From contig NZ_BMRC01000001.1 of the NCBI RefSeq assembly GCF_014648435.1, forward strand, positions 258,481-322,480: DNA of 64,000 bases. The letters are read 5' to 3'. Made by a program: the position numbers and the translations under genes. This stretch comes from Nonomuraea spiralis. GTDB taxonomy: Bacteria; Actinomycetota; Actinomycetes; Streptosporangiales; Streptosporangiaceae. Under the pieces are notes generated by a model. The model was not told the DNA's origin. It did not search any database and saw only the letters and a program-made list of their open reading frames with translations. Positions 7,961 through 17,217 of this stretch are shown here, in pieces (position 1 is the first letter of the stretch; the number at the start of each line of letters is the position of its first letter).

Positions 7961-9649
7961 TCACGGCTCGACGGACGGCCTCAGCGCGCCGCCGCGCACC
8001 AGCGAGATCGCCCGCTCCAGGTCGGGGGTCAGGTAGCGGTCCTCGCCGAGCGGCGTGATGAACCGCCTGATCTCGGCGTGCAGGGCGCGGGTCACCGTCC
8101 CGAGCGGCAGGCCGGCCATCTTCGCCGCGATGAGGTCGATGCCCTGCGCCGCCATCAGGTACTGCACCGCCAGGACGGTCTCCAGGCGGTCGAGGTTCTC
8201 GTGCAGGTCGCGTACCGAGGCCATCGCCATCGTGTTGTGGTCCTCCTGGCCGTCCTTGACCGGACGTGACAACGTGCCCGCCGGGTGGGCCCTGACCTGC
8301 ATCTCCGGGACCAGCGCGGCGGCCACCGTCTGCACCTGCACCATCCCGGAGTTCAGGCCGACGCTCCCGCCGGCCAGGTTCGCCGGCAGGTCGTAGCTCC
8401 AGCGGGGCGACAGCAGGCGTCCCGACAACTCCTGCGACAGGACGCCGACGTCGGTGATCTCGGCGTTCAGGCTGTCGGCGAGGTGGCCCATGATCGAGCC
8501 GTCCCAGTTGCCGCCCATCACGAACTCGTAGCCGGGGCCCCGCTCGCGCCGGAAGATCAGCGGGTTGGAGGTCGAGGCGTTGGCCTCGCGCAGCAGGGTC
8601 CGGCGGGTGGCGGTGAGCACCTGGCGCAGCCCGGCCATGATGTGCGGGGCCGCCCGTACGGACACGGCGTCCTGCACGCGCGGGTGGTAGTCGGCCGGGT
8701 TGAGCCGCCGGCGGCCCTCCTCGGTCATCCAGCCCGAGCCCGCCACCATGGCCCGCAGCCGCGCCGCGACCGCGTCCTCCTCCGGGATGCGGCGCTCCCG
8801 GTGCGTACGCGCGTCCAGCGAGCCGCGCTCGGCCCTGGTCGCCTCCATGAACAGCGCGAAGGCGCCCTCCGCCTGGTCGGCGAGCACCGTGGCCCGGTGC
8901 ACGGCGTGCAGCAGCGTGGCGGCCAGCACCGTGCTGCCGCTGATGATCGGCAGCGCCTCCCCGGCCTCGAAGGTGAAGGTCCTGTCCAGGCCCGCGCGCG
9001 GCAACATCTCCGAGGCCGGTCCCACCGCCCCCCGGTAGTGCACCGGCGCGTCCTCGCCGAGCGCGGCCAGCCCGGCCGCCGCCTGCGGCTGCAGGTCGCC
9101 GGTGCCGAGCGAGCCGATCTGCGGCATCACCGGCACGACCCCGGCGTTCACCATGGACAGCAGCCGCTGCGGCACCTCGGGCCGTACGCCGACCTTCCCC
9201 CTGGCCATCTGGTTGGCCTTGAGGACCAGGGCCAGCCTGACCACGTCGTCGGGCAGCGGCGGGCCGACGCCCGCGGAGTGCGAGCGCAGCACGTTGCGCT
9301 GGAACTGCTCGGCCTCCTCGGGCGAGAGCGGGCGGTCCTTCAACGGGCCGAGCGCCTGGTTCCAGCCGTACACGCGCTGGCCGCTCAGCGCCGCCAGCGC
9401 CCCCGCCCGCGACCTGGCCATACGGGCCCGCGCGGCGTCCGACACCCGCGCGACGACGGGACGGCCCTCCAGGATCGCGAAGGCGTCGCGCAGCGAGAAC
9501 CGGTCGCCGTCCAGCACCAGGTTCAGCACCGGCGCCGCCGCGGGGGCGGGCGCCGGTGCCGGGGCGGGGACGGCGACCGCCCGCTCCGGTACGCACACCG
9601 CCGCGAGCAGGCCGACGCCCGCGGCCATTCGTCCCACTTTGCTGATCAA
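7961..9649 (-). CDS. Secreted histidine/aromatic ammonia-lyase family protein with altered active site
   Basis: A 562-residue member of the HAL/PAL lyase family. Family landmarks are present: VYGWNQALG (cf. YGVNTGFG), IGSLGTGDLQP (cf. GSVGASGDLAP), NASTSNPLIF, VQDAVSVRAAPH and QEDHNTMAM. However the Ala-Ser-Gly triad that cyclises into the MIO cofactor is Gly182-Thr183-Gly184, and the catalytic Tyr of QDxYSxR is Val. The N-terminus MISKVGRMAAGVGLLAAVCV followed by AVA and an Ala-Pro repeat looks like a signal peptide plus linker, unusual for this normally cytoplasmic family. The start is TTG with GGGGGG 5 bases upstream; ATG 9628 is an alternative. It may be a non-canonical lyase or a catalytically dead homologue. 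Confidence 0.8.
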   Translation of the reverse strand: MISKVGRMAAGVGLLAAVCVPERAVAVPAPAPAPAPAAAPVLNLVLDGDRFSLRDAFAILEGRPVVARVSDAARARMARSRAGALAALSGQRVYGWNQALGPLKDRPLSPEEAEQFQRNVLRSHSAGVGPPLPDDVVRLALVLKANQMARGKVGVRPEVPQRLLSMVNAGVVPVMPQIGSLGTGDLQPQAAAGLAALGEDAPVHYRGAVGPASEMLPRAGLDRTFTFEAGEALPIISGSTVLAATLLHAVHRATVLADQAEGAFALFMEATRAERGSLDARTHRERRIPEEDAVAARLRAMVAGSGWMTEEGRRRLNPADYHPRVQDAVSVRAAPHIMAGLRQVLTATRRTLLREANASTSNPLIFRRERGPGYEFVMGGNWDGSIMGHLADSLNAEITDVGVLSQELSGRLLSPRWSYDLPANLAGGSVGLNSGMVQVQTVAAALVPEMQVRAHPAGTLSRPVKDGQEDHNTMAMASVRDLHENLDRLETVLAVQYLMAAQGIDLIAAKMAGLPLGTVTRALHAEIRRFITPLGEDRYLTPDLERAISLVRGGALRPSVEP

Positions 9650-9758
9650 CTCAGCCCCCCGGCCCGTTTCCGACGAAGATCCATTCCGCTCCGTTTATAG
9701 CCGTGCGGTCAGGCGTCGCCGGGAAGGCTCCACACCGGGGGACGAGTGCTGACCGGCC

Positions 9759-10544
9759 CTAGGGCAGGCGCTTACCTCCTGCCTTGGACGCCACCGCGAC
9801 GTGCGGCCGGCCGGTGATCGGATGTGGCCCCACGTGGGCCAGGACGCCGAAGACCTCCTCGATGAAGGCCGGCGTCAGCACCTCCAGCGGAGGGCCCTGC
9901 CCGGCGACCCGGCCCTCGCGCAGGACCACGATCCGGTCGGCGTACGCGGCGGCCTGGTCCAGGTCGTGCAGCGCGGCCAGCAGCGTCAGGCCGAGCGAGC
10001 GGATCAGGTCCAGCAGGAGAAGCTGCGAGCCGACGTCCAGGTGGTTGCCAGGCTCGTCCAGGATCAGCAGCGGCGCCTCCTGGGCCAGCGCGCGGGCCAG
10101 CAGCACGCGCTGCCGTTCGCCGCCCGACAGCGTGGTCATCAGCCGGTCGGCCGCCCAGTCCATGCCGACCCGTTCCAGGGCGGTGGCGACCACCGTACGG
10201 TCGGCCGCGCTCTCCCGGTCCAGGGCCCGCTTGTGGCTGTGCCGGCCGGCCGCGACGACCTCGGCGACGGAGAACCCGTCCCCGGCCGGGTTGTGCTGGG
10301 GCAGGACCGCCCGCCGCCGCGCGGCGTGCCGGGGCCGCATCCGCCACAGGTCGTCGCCGTCCAGCCGGACGACGCCGCCCGTGGGACGCAGCGACCGGTA
10401 GACGGTACGCAACAGCGTGGACTTGCCGCTGCCGTTGGGCCCGACGAGCGCCACGAACTCGCCCGGCCCGGCGCTCAGCGTGACGTCGGTGACGATGGGC
10501 CGCGCGTCGATCGCCGCGCTGACGCCCGCGAGGTCAAGCCGCAT
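9759..10544 (-). CDS. FecCD-type ABC transporter ATP-binding protein
   Basis: A 261-residue ATPase with Walker A GPNGSGKST, ABC signature LSGGERQR, Walker B LLILDEP and the switch His in LLAALHDL. The layout and the permease and lipoprotein upstream fit the iron-siderophore/cobalamin/heme importer class. In actinomycetes the same architecture is also annotated for a proposed coenzyme F420-0 importer, which I cannot exclude. Its start overlaps the permease gene by 11 bases, so the two are translationally coupled. Last gene of a three-gene operon. Confidence 0.9.
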   Translation of the reverse strand: MRLDLAGVSAAIDARPIVTDVTLSAGPGEFVALVGPNGSGKSTLLRTVYRSLRPTGGVVRLDGDDLWRMRPRHAARRRAVLPQHNPAGDGFSVAEVVAAGRHSHKRALDRESAADRTVVATALERVGMDWAADRLMTTLSGGERQRVLLARALAQEAPLLILDEPGNHLDVGSQLLLLDLIRSLGLTLLAALHDLDQAAAYADRIVVLREGRVAGQGPPLEVLTPAFIEEVFGVLAHVGPHPITGRPHVAVASKAGGKRLP

Positions 10545-11643
10545 CGCCGCCTCCCGCCCGCCGCCGGCGCAGCAGCCACAGGAAGAACGGCACGCCGAGC
10601 CCGGTGGTGAAGATCCCCACCGGCAGTTCGTTCGGCCGGTCGGCCACCCGCGCCGCCAGGTCCACCAGCACCAGGAACACCGCGCCGGCCAGCAGCGACA
10701 CCGGCAGCACCCGGCGGTGGTCGGCCCCGACCACGAACCGGACCATGTGCGGCACCATCAGCCCGATGAACCCGATGCCGCCCACCACGCTGACCACCGT
10801 GGCCGTCAGCAGCGACCCGGACGCCAGTAGCCCGATCCGCAGCGCGGCGACCGGCACGCCGATCGCGACGGCCGACTCCTCACCGGCCAGCAGCGCGTTG
10901 AGCGCGCGCGCCTGCGAACACAACCAGGCCACGCAGCACACGACGAGCAGCGCGGGCACGCCCAGATCCGCCCACGACGCCCCCGCGACGCTGCCCATCA
11001 GCCAGAACATCATGCCCTGCAACTCGGTCGGGTTGAGCTGGAGCTGCACGAACGTGGTGGCCGCCGAGCACAGGTAGCCCACGGCCACACCGGTCAGCAC
11101 CAGCCAGGAGTCCAGCAGCCGCCCCGATCGCTGGGCCAGCGCGTACACCACCAGCGCCGACAGCAGCGCGGCGGCGAAGGCGGCCCCGGTGACGCCCAGC
11201 GCGCCGGTCAGCCCGGCCAGCGCGCCGCCGCCCAGCGCGGGCACCAGCACCGCGCCCAGCGAGGCCGCCGAGGACACACCCAGCACGTACGGGTCGGCCA
11301 GCGGGTTGCGGACCAGCGCCTGCAACGCCACCCCGGCCACCGACAGCGCGGCCCCGGCCAGCGCGGCCAGCAGCGCGCGGGGCGTACGGATCTCCCACAC
11401 GACCTGCGCAAGCAGCGGGTCGGCCTGGTCACCGCGCCCGGTCAGGTACGCCCACACCACCCCCCACACCTGGCCGAGCGGCAGGTTCACCGACCCGGCG
11501 GAGATCCCGATCACCAGGGACGCGACCAGCGCGGCCCCCAGACCGGCCAGCAGGAACCCGGTCGCCCGCCCGGACACCGCGTGCGGCCGCCGCCGCGGCG
11601 GGACGGACGTGCGGCGCGGCGGGGCCGTCAGCGTGTCAGTCAC
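10534..11643 (-). CDS. FecCD-type ABC transporter permease
   Basis: A 369-residue integral membrane protein of the BtuC/FecCD family, with about nine to ten hydrophobic helices from residue 25 onward and the family blocks LAGAALSVAGVALQALVRNPLADP and GGIGFIGLMVPHMVRF near the cytoplasmic loop that docks the ATPase. The basic N-terminus (PPRRTSVPPRRRPH) should be cytoplasmic. The GTG start lies 8 bases inside the end of the binding-protein gene. It forms the channel of the importer encoded with its two neighbours. Confidence 0.92.
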   Translation of the reverse strand: MTDTLTAPPRRTSVPPRRRPHAVSGRATGFLLAGLGAALVASLVIGISAGSVNLPLGQVWGVVWAYLTGRGDQADPLLAQVVWEIRTPRALLAALAGAALSVAGVALQALVRNPLADPYVLGVSSAASLGAVLVPALGGGALAGLTGALGVTGAAFAAALLSALVVYALAQRSGRLLDSWLVLTGVAVGYLCSAATTFVQLQLNPTELQGMMFWLMGSVAGASWADLGVPALLVVCCVAWLCSQARALNALLAGEESAVAIGVPVAALRIGLLASGSLLTATVVSVVGGIGFIGLMVPHMVRFVVGADHRRVLPVSLLAGAVFLVLVDLAARVADRPNELPVGIFTTGLGVPFFLWLLRRRRAGGGDAA

Positions 11644-12709
11644 CGGGATGCACCGCCTTGGAGATCTTCTCCACGGCCCAGGCGTTGAGCGGCCCGAGGT
11701 AGACGCCGTCGGAGACGACCGTGAAGGCCCTGGACTTGGCCGCGGCCCAGTGGGGGTAGGCGGCGAACAGCTTCGCCGCGGCCTCCTCGCCGTTCTCCGC
11801 GGGCGTGAACAGGCCGACGACCAGCACGTCCACCTGGGCGGTCGCGAGCTGTTCGCGGTTGAGGGTGCGGGTCATGTCGGCGGTCTGGCCGGCGAAGGCG
11901 TTGACCCCGCCGGCGGCCCTGATCACGTCGTCGTAGACGCCGCCGGTCATCACCGCGGGCAGGCCGTTGGCGTTCATCATGGCCATGCCGGGATAGGCGA
12001 TCAGCACCTTCTTCGGCGGCAGCGACGCGACGCGGGCCCGTACGGACTCCACCCGCGCCCGCAGCCGTCCGATCAGGTCGAACGCCCGCCGCTGCACGTC
12101 GAACACCCGCCCGAGCAGGCCGATGAACTCCAGCGAGGAGTTGATCGACTGGTTGCGGTAGGCGCGCTTCTCCTGCTCGCTCGCCGCCGGCTTGCCCATC
12201 GCGCAGTTCACCGGGTTGACCAGCGAGGTGATGCCGGCCGCGGCGAGCTGCTCGCGGGTCGCGAAGCCCCTGGTCGCGTCGAACCCGCCCGACCAGGTGG
12301 AGACCACCAGGTCCGGCTTGAGCCTGAGCACCTGCTCTGCGGGCACGTCGAAGTTCTTGTTCATGGTCAGGCCGCCGGTCGGCAGCGCCTTGATCCGGCC
12401 GGTCATGGACGGGTCGTCGGACACGCCGTAACTCTGGGCGTTGGCCAGGACGGTCTTGTCCAGTCCGAGCATCAGGAAGCTCTCCACCTCGCCGACGCTG
12501 GTGCCGTTCAGGATCAGCACACGCTGCGGCGGGCGGCGGAAGGTGACCCGCATGCCGCAGTTGTCGAAGGTGAGGGGGTAGACGGTCCGGCCGGCGGCGG
12601 GCTGGACGCCGGTGGGCGTCCGGCCGCCGGTCGCCGCGGGCGCGCCGCAGGCCGCGGCCAGCAGCACGAGCGCGAGCGCCGAGGCTCGGCGGGTACGGGT
12701 GGATCTCAT
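11636..12709 (-). CDS. ABC transporter substrate-binding lipoprotein (siderophore/vitamin class)
   Basis: A 357-residue lipoprotein with the lipobox LLAAACG near residue 21, so anchored outside the membrane. The mature part is the two-lobe helical-backbone (TroA/FepB-like) fold: VLILNGTSVGEVESFLMLGL, LKPDLVVSTWSGGFDATRGF and a C-terminal WAVEKISKAVHPGD. ATG 12709 (MRSTRTRR) is preferred over 12757 because it opens a normal lipoprotein signal. The ligand is not evident; iron-siderophore, cobalamin and F420-0 are all possible. No metal-regulator site or riboswitch was recognised in the 133 bases upstream. Confidence 0.88.
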   Translation of the reverse strand: MRSTRTRRASALALVLLAAACGAPAATGGRTPTGVQPAAGRTVYPLTFDNCGMRVTFRRPPQRVLILNGTSVGEVESFLMLGLDKTVLANAQSYGVSDDPSMTGRIKALPTGGLTMNKNFDVPAEQVLRLKPDLVVSTWSGGFDATRGFATREQLAAAGITSLVNPVNCAMGKPAASEQEKRAYRNQSINSSLEFIGLLGRVFDVQRRAFDLIGRLRARVESVRARVASLPPKKVLIAYPGMAMMNANGLPAVMTGGVYDDVIRAAGGVNAFAGQTADMTRTLNREQLATAQVDVLVVGLFTPAENGEEAAAKLFAAYPHWAAAKSRAFTVVSDGVYLGPLNAWAVEKISKAVHPGD

Positions 12710-12842
12710 GGGTGATGTCCTCTGAGTCGAGTCGCGGGCACGCCGCGCCGGCTCCATGGCGGAGGCGGGGCGCGGCGGCGAGCCGGGCTGGTCGTCGGAG
12801 GAACCGAGGGGGTCGCGGGCGCGCGAGGGACCGCGGGCGCGC

Positions 12843-13457
12843 TCAGGCGAGCGGGCCCACGACCGTCGTACGGACCGGCCACCGCGGCTCCGGTCCAGCC
12901 GCAGGCGGCCCGCGCAGCACCAGCACGTGCCGCAGGAACAGCCGTACGCGGGCCGTGACGTCCTCGCGCCCGGCCACCGGCGCGCGCGGCGGCGCGGCGA
13001 ACCCGGCCACGGCGAGGAACAACACCAGCAGCGGGCGCAGCACCCACCCGGCCAGCTCGCGGACCAGGGCGCACAACCCCGACTCCACCCAGCGCAGCCA
13101 CACCGACGTCAGCAGCACGCTCGCCGCGTGCACGAGCAGCATCCCCAGCCCCGGGGCACCCGCGTCGTGCAGGTGGCCCAGCTCGGCCGCGGGGGGCGGC
13201 TCGGGATGGTCGCCGCACACGGACAGCAACACGTGCAGGACGACCTGCGAGGCGCCCGTCGCGGGCACGATGGCGGCCAGCGTGCGCTCACGCCCGGTCA
13301 GCGCCAGGGCCGGCGCCAGGACCAGCAGGAAACCGGCCAGCAACGCCTTCGGGTCGAAGCAGCCGCCGCCCGCCACGTGGCCGAGCGCGGCCAGGGCGGC
13401 GCACGTGCCGGCGAAGCTCGCCGCACGCAACCAGCGCACCACCGACCACGGACCCAT
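12843..13457 (-). CDS. Small integral membrane protein, function unknown
   Basis: A 204-residue protein with four or five hydrophobic segments (AASFAGTCAALAALGHVAG, LLAGFLLVLAPALALTG, ASQVVLHVLLSVCG, GMLLVHAASVLLTSVWL, LRPLLVLFLAVAGF) and His/Cys/Asp-bearing loops such as CGDHPEPPPAAELGHLHDAG. Similar small membrane proteins are widespread in actinomycetes, but I know no assigned function. The ATG at 13457 is preceded by GAGGA at a good distance. The His-rich loop and the neighbouring metal-type importer hint at metal handling, but this is only suggestive. Confidence 0.65.
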   Translation of the reverse strand: MGPWSVVRWLRAASFAGTCAALAALGHVAGGGCFDPKALLAGFLLVLAPALALTGRERTLAAIVPATGASQVVLHVLLSVCGDHPEPPPAAELGHLHDAGAPGLGMLLVHAASVLLTSVWLRWVESGLCALVRELAGWVLRPLLVLFLAVAGFAAPPRAPVAGREDVTARVRLFLRHVLVLRGPPAAGPEPRWPVRTTVVGPLA

Positions 13458-13596
13458 CGAGGCCAGATCCTCCCACACGGCCGGGCCGCCCGCCTCCCAT
13501 GGGGTGTGCGGCGTTGACAGGCGGCGTACTCTCCGAGTGTGACCCTCCGGTTGACCGCTCCGCCGTTCGACGACGAGGCTCCGTGAGGAGTCCCAC

Positions 13597-14205
13597 ATGA
13601 CCGGCCTAGGCTCGCGCGTGGTCCTGGTGCCCGACCTGGGCGAAGAGCTGGCCCGCGCGGTGGGCGAGCTGGAGAGGCTGCTGCTGGTGCTGCGCGCCGC
13701 CGAGTCCGTCGGCTCGCCGCTGCCCGGCGCGCTCGCCGACGGCGTCGCGCTGACCGCGCTGCGCCGGTTGTGGCGGGCGATCGGCCCCACACAGGGCAGG
13801 CGCGCCACCGCCGCCCGCCTCGCCGGCCGTCTGTACGCCCCCGGCGGCCAGGTCGAGCACATGCCGCTGCGCCTGGTCGACATCGACCCGCTCGACGTGG
13901 CCACCCTGTCGGCGGCCGCCATGGCGCTCGGCCTCGGCGCGGTCGGCAAGGGCGTGGTCCGCCAGGCCCTCGACGCGGTCGGCACCGACCTGCCCGCCAC
14001 CGAGCTGGTCTCGGCCGCCGCCCGCTTCAGCGGCCTGCTCGACCTGGCCGACACCGCCGACTCCATCGTGCTGCGCGAACGCCTGGCCGCCGCGGGGCCC
14101 GGCGCCGACGTCGTCCTCACGCCGGAGGCCGAGCGGGCCTACCAGGCCACCGTCGGCCGCCTCAACGCGATGTGGTCCGGCACCGGCACCGCTGCCCCTC
14201 CCTGA
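13597..14205 (+). CDS. Hypothetical protein
   Basis: A 202-residue soluble protein that I do not recognise. It is mostly helical and Ala/Leu-rich, opening VVLVPDLGEELARAVGELERLLLVLRAAESVG, with a middle block PLRLVDIDPLDVATLSAAAMALGLGAVGKGVVR and no Cys, no signal peptide and no obvious catalytic motif. GAGGAG precedes the ATG by 6 bases. A TTGACA at 13514-13519 could be its -35 element, but the matching -10 is poor. It is divergent from the membrane protein gene and ends 16 bases before a convergent MprF-like gene. Confidence 0.7.
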   Translation: MTGLGSRVVLVPDLGEELARAVGELERLLLVLRAAESVGSPLPGALADGVALTALRRLWRAIGPTQGRRATAARLAGRLYAPGGQVEHMPLRLVDIDPLDVATLSAAAMALGLGAVGKGVVRQALDAVGTDLPATELVSAAARFSGLLDLADTADSIVLRERLAAAGPGADVVLTPEAERAYQATVGRLNAMWSGTGTAAPP

Positions 14206-14221
14206 CCCGGCGCCGCGCGGG

Positions 14222-15943
14222 TCACGGGGCCAGCGGCGCCGGCGTGGTGCCGTGGCGGGGTAAGCGGGGCAGCCGCAGCCGCCCGCGCAGCGGCAGGCCC
14301 GAGGGGATGAACGCCTCGGCCTGCAGCGCCGAGACGCCGATCCTGGGCAGGTCGCGCGCGTTGGGGTAGACGACGAAGCGCGGCTCCCAGATCGGGCGGA
14401 ACTTGGCGTTGAACCGGTAGAGCGACTCGATCTGGAACCAGTGCGACAGGAAGACCAGCACCGACCGCCACGCTCGCAGCACGGGGCCCGCGCCGAGCCG
14501 GTCGCCGCGGGCCAGCGCCGCGCGGAACATCGCGAAGTTGAGCGACACCTGCGTGATCCCCAGCGCCGGCGCGGCCCGCAGCGTCTCGGCGATCAGCAGC
14601 TCGTTGAGCCCTGGGTCGGCGTCCCGGTCGCGGCGCATCAGGTCCAGCGAGACGCCCCGCGCCCCCCACGGCACGAAGTGCAGCACGGCCTTGAGCTCGC
14701 CGTCCTTGGAGGCGGTGGCCACCACGCAGTCGGCGTCGGCCGGGTCGCCGAAGCGGCCGAGCGCCATCGAGTAGCCGCGTTCTGTCTGGGTGCCGCGCCA
14801 CAGCCCGGCGGCGTGCCGGATCCGTTCCTTCTCCTCCTCGGGCACGTCGCGGGCGCGACGCACCCGGCAGGCGTACCCGGCGCGGCGCGTGCGGTTGACC
14901 ATCTGCCGTACGTTGCGCATCGCGCGGCCCTCCAGCGTGAAGTCGGCCACCTCGACGATCGCCTCGTCGCCGATCTCCAGCGCGGACATCCCCGCCACCC
15001 GGGTCCACACCTCGCCGCCCGCCTCGCCGCACCCGATGACCGCCGGCACCCAGGCGTGCCGCCGCGCCTCGGTCATGAACGCGGCGATCGCCGCCGGCCA
15101 CGCCTCGCGGTCGCCGATCGGGTCGCCGCTGGCCAGCATCACGCCGGAGACGACACGGTAGGCCACGGCCGCCTTGCCCGACGGCGAGAACAACACGCTC
15201 TTGTCCCTGCGCAGCGCGAAGTAGCCGAGCGAGTCGCGTTCGCCGTGCGCGTCCAGCAGGGCGCGCAGGCGGCTCTCGTCGTCGGCGGTCAGCTCGGCGA
15301 CCGGCCGCTCGGGGCGCAGCGCCAGGTAGAGCGTCGTGACCGCGGTGAGCGCGCCGAGCGCGACGAGGGAGAAGTAGACCAGGTCGGAGACCCGTTCGGA
15401 GGTGAACGTGACCGGCCCCTCGATGCCCGCCAGCCCGAGCGCCACGTGCTCCAGCCGGTCGAGCACACCCGGACGGCCCACCAGCGCGCCCGGCCTGGCG
15501 CTCACGATCAGATAGCCGAGCCCCAGGTCGATCACGCCCAGCACGAGCAGGTTCCACAGTGCCCGCCAGCGCGAGCGCGGGTCGGGCAGCGCGGAGAACT
15601 CCCGCCGCCCCGCCACGAGCACGGCCAGCAGCACGACGCTGATCGCGGCCGTCACCGGGCGCAGGTGCAGCACGCCCATGACGGCGCTGACCGGCAGCAG
15701 CACCACCACCGCCCGCCAGGCCCGCACCTTCCCCCGGCGCAGCGCGTGCGCGATCATCACCAGCATGATGCCGACCACCAGCGACGTCGCCCGCGCCACG
15801 GTCGTCACCGTCCCGGGCAGCAGGTCCGACCACTGCCCCATCCGCGTGTGCTCCAGCCGCGGCGCGACGGCCTTGGCGATGTCCAGCAGGCCGATGACCA
15901 GCGAGGAGTAACCCGCCAGCGCGAGGATCCATGGACGCTTCAC
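14222..15943 (-). CDS. MprF-like aminoacyl-phosphatidylglycerol synthase
   Basis: A 573-residue membrane enzyme. The first 240 residues carry about six hydrophobic helices; the remainder is the DUF2156/LPG-synthase catalytic domain (LRRDKSVLFSPSGKAAVAYRVV, VIGCGEAGGEVWTRVAGM, LNELLIAETLRAAPALGITQ). The family moves Lys or Ala from aminoacyl-tRNA to phosphatidylglycerol or diacylglycerol, lowering membrane negative charge and raising tolerance to cationic peptides. The transmembrane part is shorter than in full flippase-type MprF. It starts with GTG and has a weak ribosome site. An esterase starts 77 bases away on the other strand, which may mean they share a lipid substrate. Confidence 0.85.
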   Translation of the reverse strand: MKRPWILALAGYSSLVIGLLDIAKAVAPRLEHTRMGQWSDLLPGTVTTVARATSLVVGIMLVMIAHALRRGKVRAWRAVVVLLPVSAVMGVLHLRPVTAAISVVLLAVLVAGRREFSALPDPRSRWRALWNLLVLGVIDLGLGYLIVSARPGALVGRPGVLDRLEHVALGLAGIEGPVTFTSERVSDLVYFSLVALGALTAVTTLYLALRPERPVAELTADDESRLRALLDAHGERDSLGYFALRRDKSVLFSPSGKAAVAYRVVSGVMLASGDPIGDREAWPAAIAAFMTEARRHAWVPAVIGCGEAGGEVWTRVAGMSALEIGDEAIVEVADFTLEGRAMRNVRQMVNRTRRAGYACRVRRARDVPEEEKERIRHAAGLWRGTQTERGYSMALGRFGDPADADCVVATASKDGELKAVLHFVPWGARGVSLDLMRRDRDADPGLNELLIAETLRAAPALGITQVSLNFAMFRAALARGDRLGAGPVLRAWRSVLVFLSHWFQIESLYRFNAKFRPIWEPRFVVYPNARDLPRIGVSALQAEAFIPSGLPLRGRLRLPRLPRHGTTPAPLAP

Positions 15944-16020
15944 ACCAACGATTGAAGCCCCTCCGGGTTAATCTCCTCGTTAACCACGCGCTTACGCCCG
16001 CCGGGATATGTCTGCTGTCC

Positions 16021-17109
16021 ATGGGACTGACCTCGATCGTGCTGCTCGTGGCCGCCGCCGCGCTCGCGGTGGCCGCGCTGTCGGCCACCGTGTGGTTGTG
16101 GCCGCGGCTGGCCGGGCGGGGCACGCCGCCGGTGCTGGGCCGGGTGGGCCTGCTGGCCGCCTGCCAGACGTTCACCGTGGCCGCGCTCGCGCTGCTGGTC
16201 AACTACTACTTCGGCTTCTACGGCTCCTGGGACGACCTGCTCGGCGCCGACACCGGCACCGCCCAGATCACCGCCGCCGGGGCCGCCGCCGGCCTGCGGG
16301 TGCTGGACAGCCGGGTCGTCCCCGGCGGGCGCATAGAGGAGGTCACCCTGCCGGGCGCGCGCACGCACCTCAGCGAGGAGGCGTACGTGTTCCTCCCCTC
16401 GGCCTACTTCAAGGAGCCCACCCGCCGCTTCCCCGCGATCATCGCCCTCACCGGCTACCCCGGCGACCCGCGCAACCTCATGACCCGGCTCGACCTGCCC
16501 GGCCGCCTCGCGCACGCCATCGCCCTGCACCAGGTCAACCCGGCCGTCCTGGTCATGATGAGGCCGAGCGTGGTGCTGCCGCGCGACACCGAGTGCGTGG
16601 ACGTGCCGAACGGGCCGCAGGCGCTGACGTACTTCGCCGACGACGTACGGCAGGCCGTGACCGCGCACTACCGGGCGGCGCCCGGCCGCGACTCCTGGGG
16701 CGTCCTGGGCGGCTCGACCGGCGGCTACTGCGCGCTGAAGATCGTGATGAGCCGTCCCGACGCGTTCTCCGCCGCGGTCTCCCTGTCGGGCTACTACAAG
16801 ACCATCGTGGACGGCACCACCGGCGACCTGTTCCACGGCGACAAGGCGCTCGCCGACCGCAACGACCTGATGTGGCGCCTGGCCAGGCTGCCCGCCCCGC
16901 CCGTCGACGTGCTCGTCACCAGCAGCAGGAAGGGCGAGGCCGACTACCTGCCGACCGAACGTTTCCTGAACGCGGTCAGGCCGCCGATGCGGGCCTCGTC
17001 GCTGATCCTGCCCAGCGGCGGCCACAACTTCAACACCTGGAACAGGGAGCTGCCGCAGGCGTTGCCGTGGCTGGTTCAGCAGCTCGCCGAGCCCGCCCCG
17101 GCCCGTTAG
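16021..17109 (+). CDS. Membrane-anchored or exported esterase, alpha/beta-hydrolase fold
   Basis: A 362-residue protein from ATG 16021; an in-frame ATG at 15931 would add 30 residues, and no good ribosome site decides between them. The N-terminus has two or three hydrophobic helices (IVLLVAAAALAVAALSATVWLW and FTVAALALLVNYYFGFYG), after which the hydrolase domain faces out. The domain is of the Ag85/esterase-D type: YVFLPSAYF, IIALTGYPGDPRN, nucleophile elbow GGSTGGY and late His in PSGGHNFNTW. Divergent next to an MprF-like gene; other bacteria pair aminoacyl-lipid synthases with aminoacyl-lipid hydrolases, so deacylation of such lipids is a fair hypothesis. Confidence 0.8.
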   Translation: MGLTSIVLLVAAAALAVAALSATVWLWPRLAGRGTPPVLGRVGLLAACQTFTVAALALLVNYYFGFYGSWDDLLGADTGTAQITAAGAAAGLRVLDSRVVPGGRIEEVTLPGARTHLSEEAYVFLPSAYFKEPTRRFPAIIALTGYPGDPRNLMTRLDLPGRLAHAIALHQVNPAVLVMMRPSVVLPRDTECVDVPNGPQALTYFADDVRQAVTAHYRAAPGRDSWGVLGGSTGGYCALKIVMSRPDAFSAAVSLSGYYKTIVDGTTGDLFHGDKALADRNDLMWRLARLPAPPVDVLVTSSRKGEADYLPTERFLNAVRPPMRASSLILPSGGHNFNTWNRELPQALPWLVQQLAEPAPAR

Positions 17110-17217
17110 CGGGGGAGCCGGTCGCGGGCCGGGTGGTTCATCCTCGCCCCCACGGGGGAGAAGACCTCTCCGTGACCGACTCGTACGCCACCGCCCCGCC
17201 CGGCCGCCGGAGCGCCG

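Noticed and set aside
12710..12842. Riboswitch or iron box before the FecCD-type importer
   Set aside because: No cobalamin riboswitch core and no 19-base iron-box dyad could be found by eye in 133 bases.
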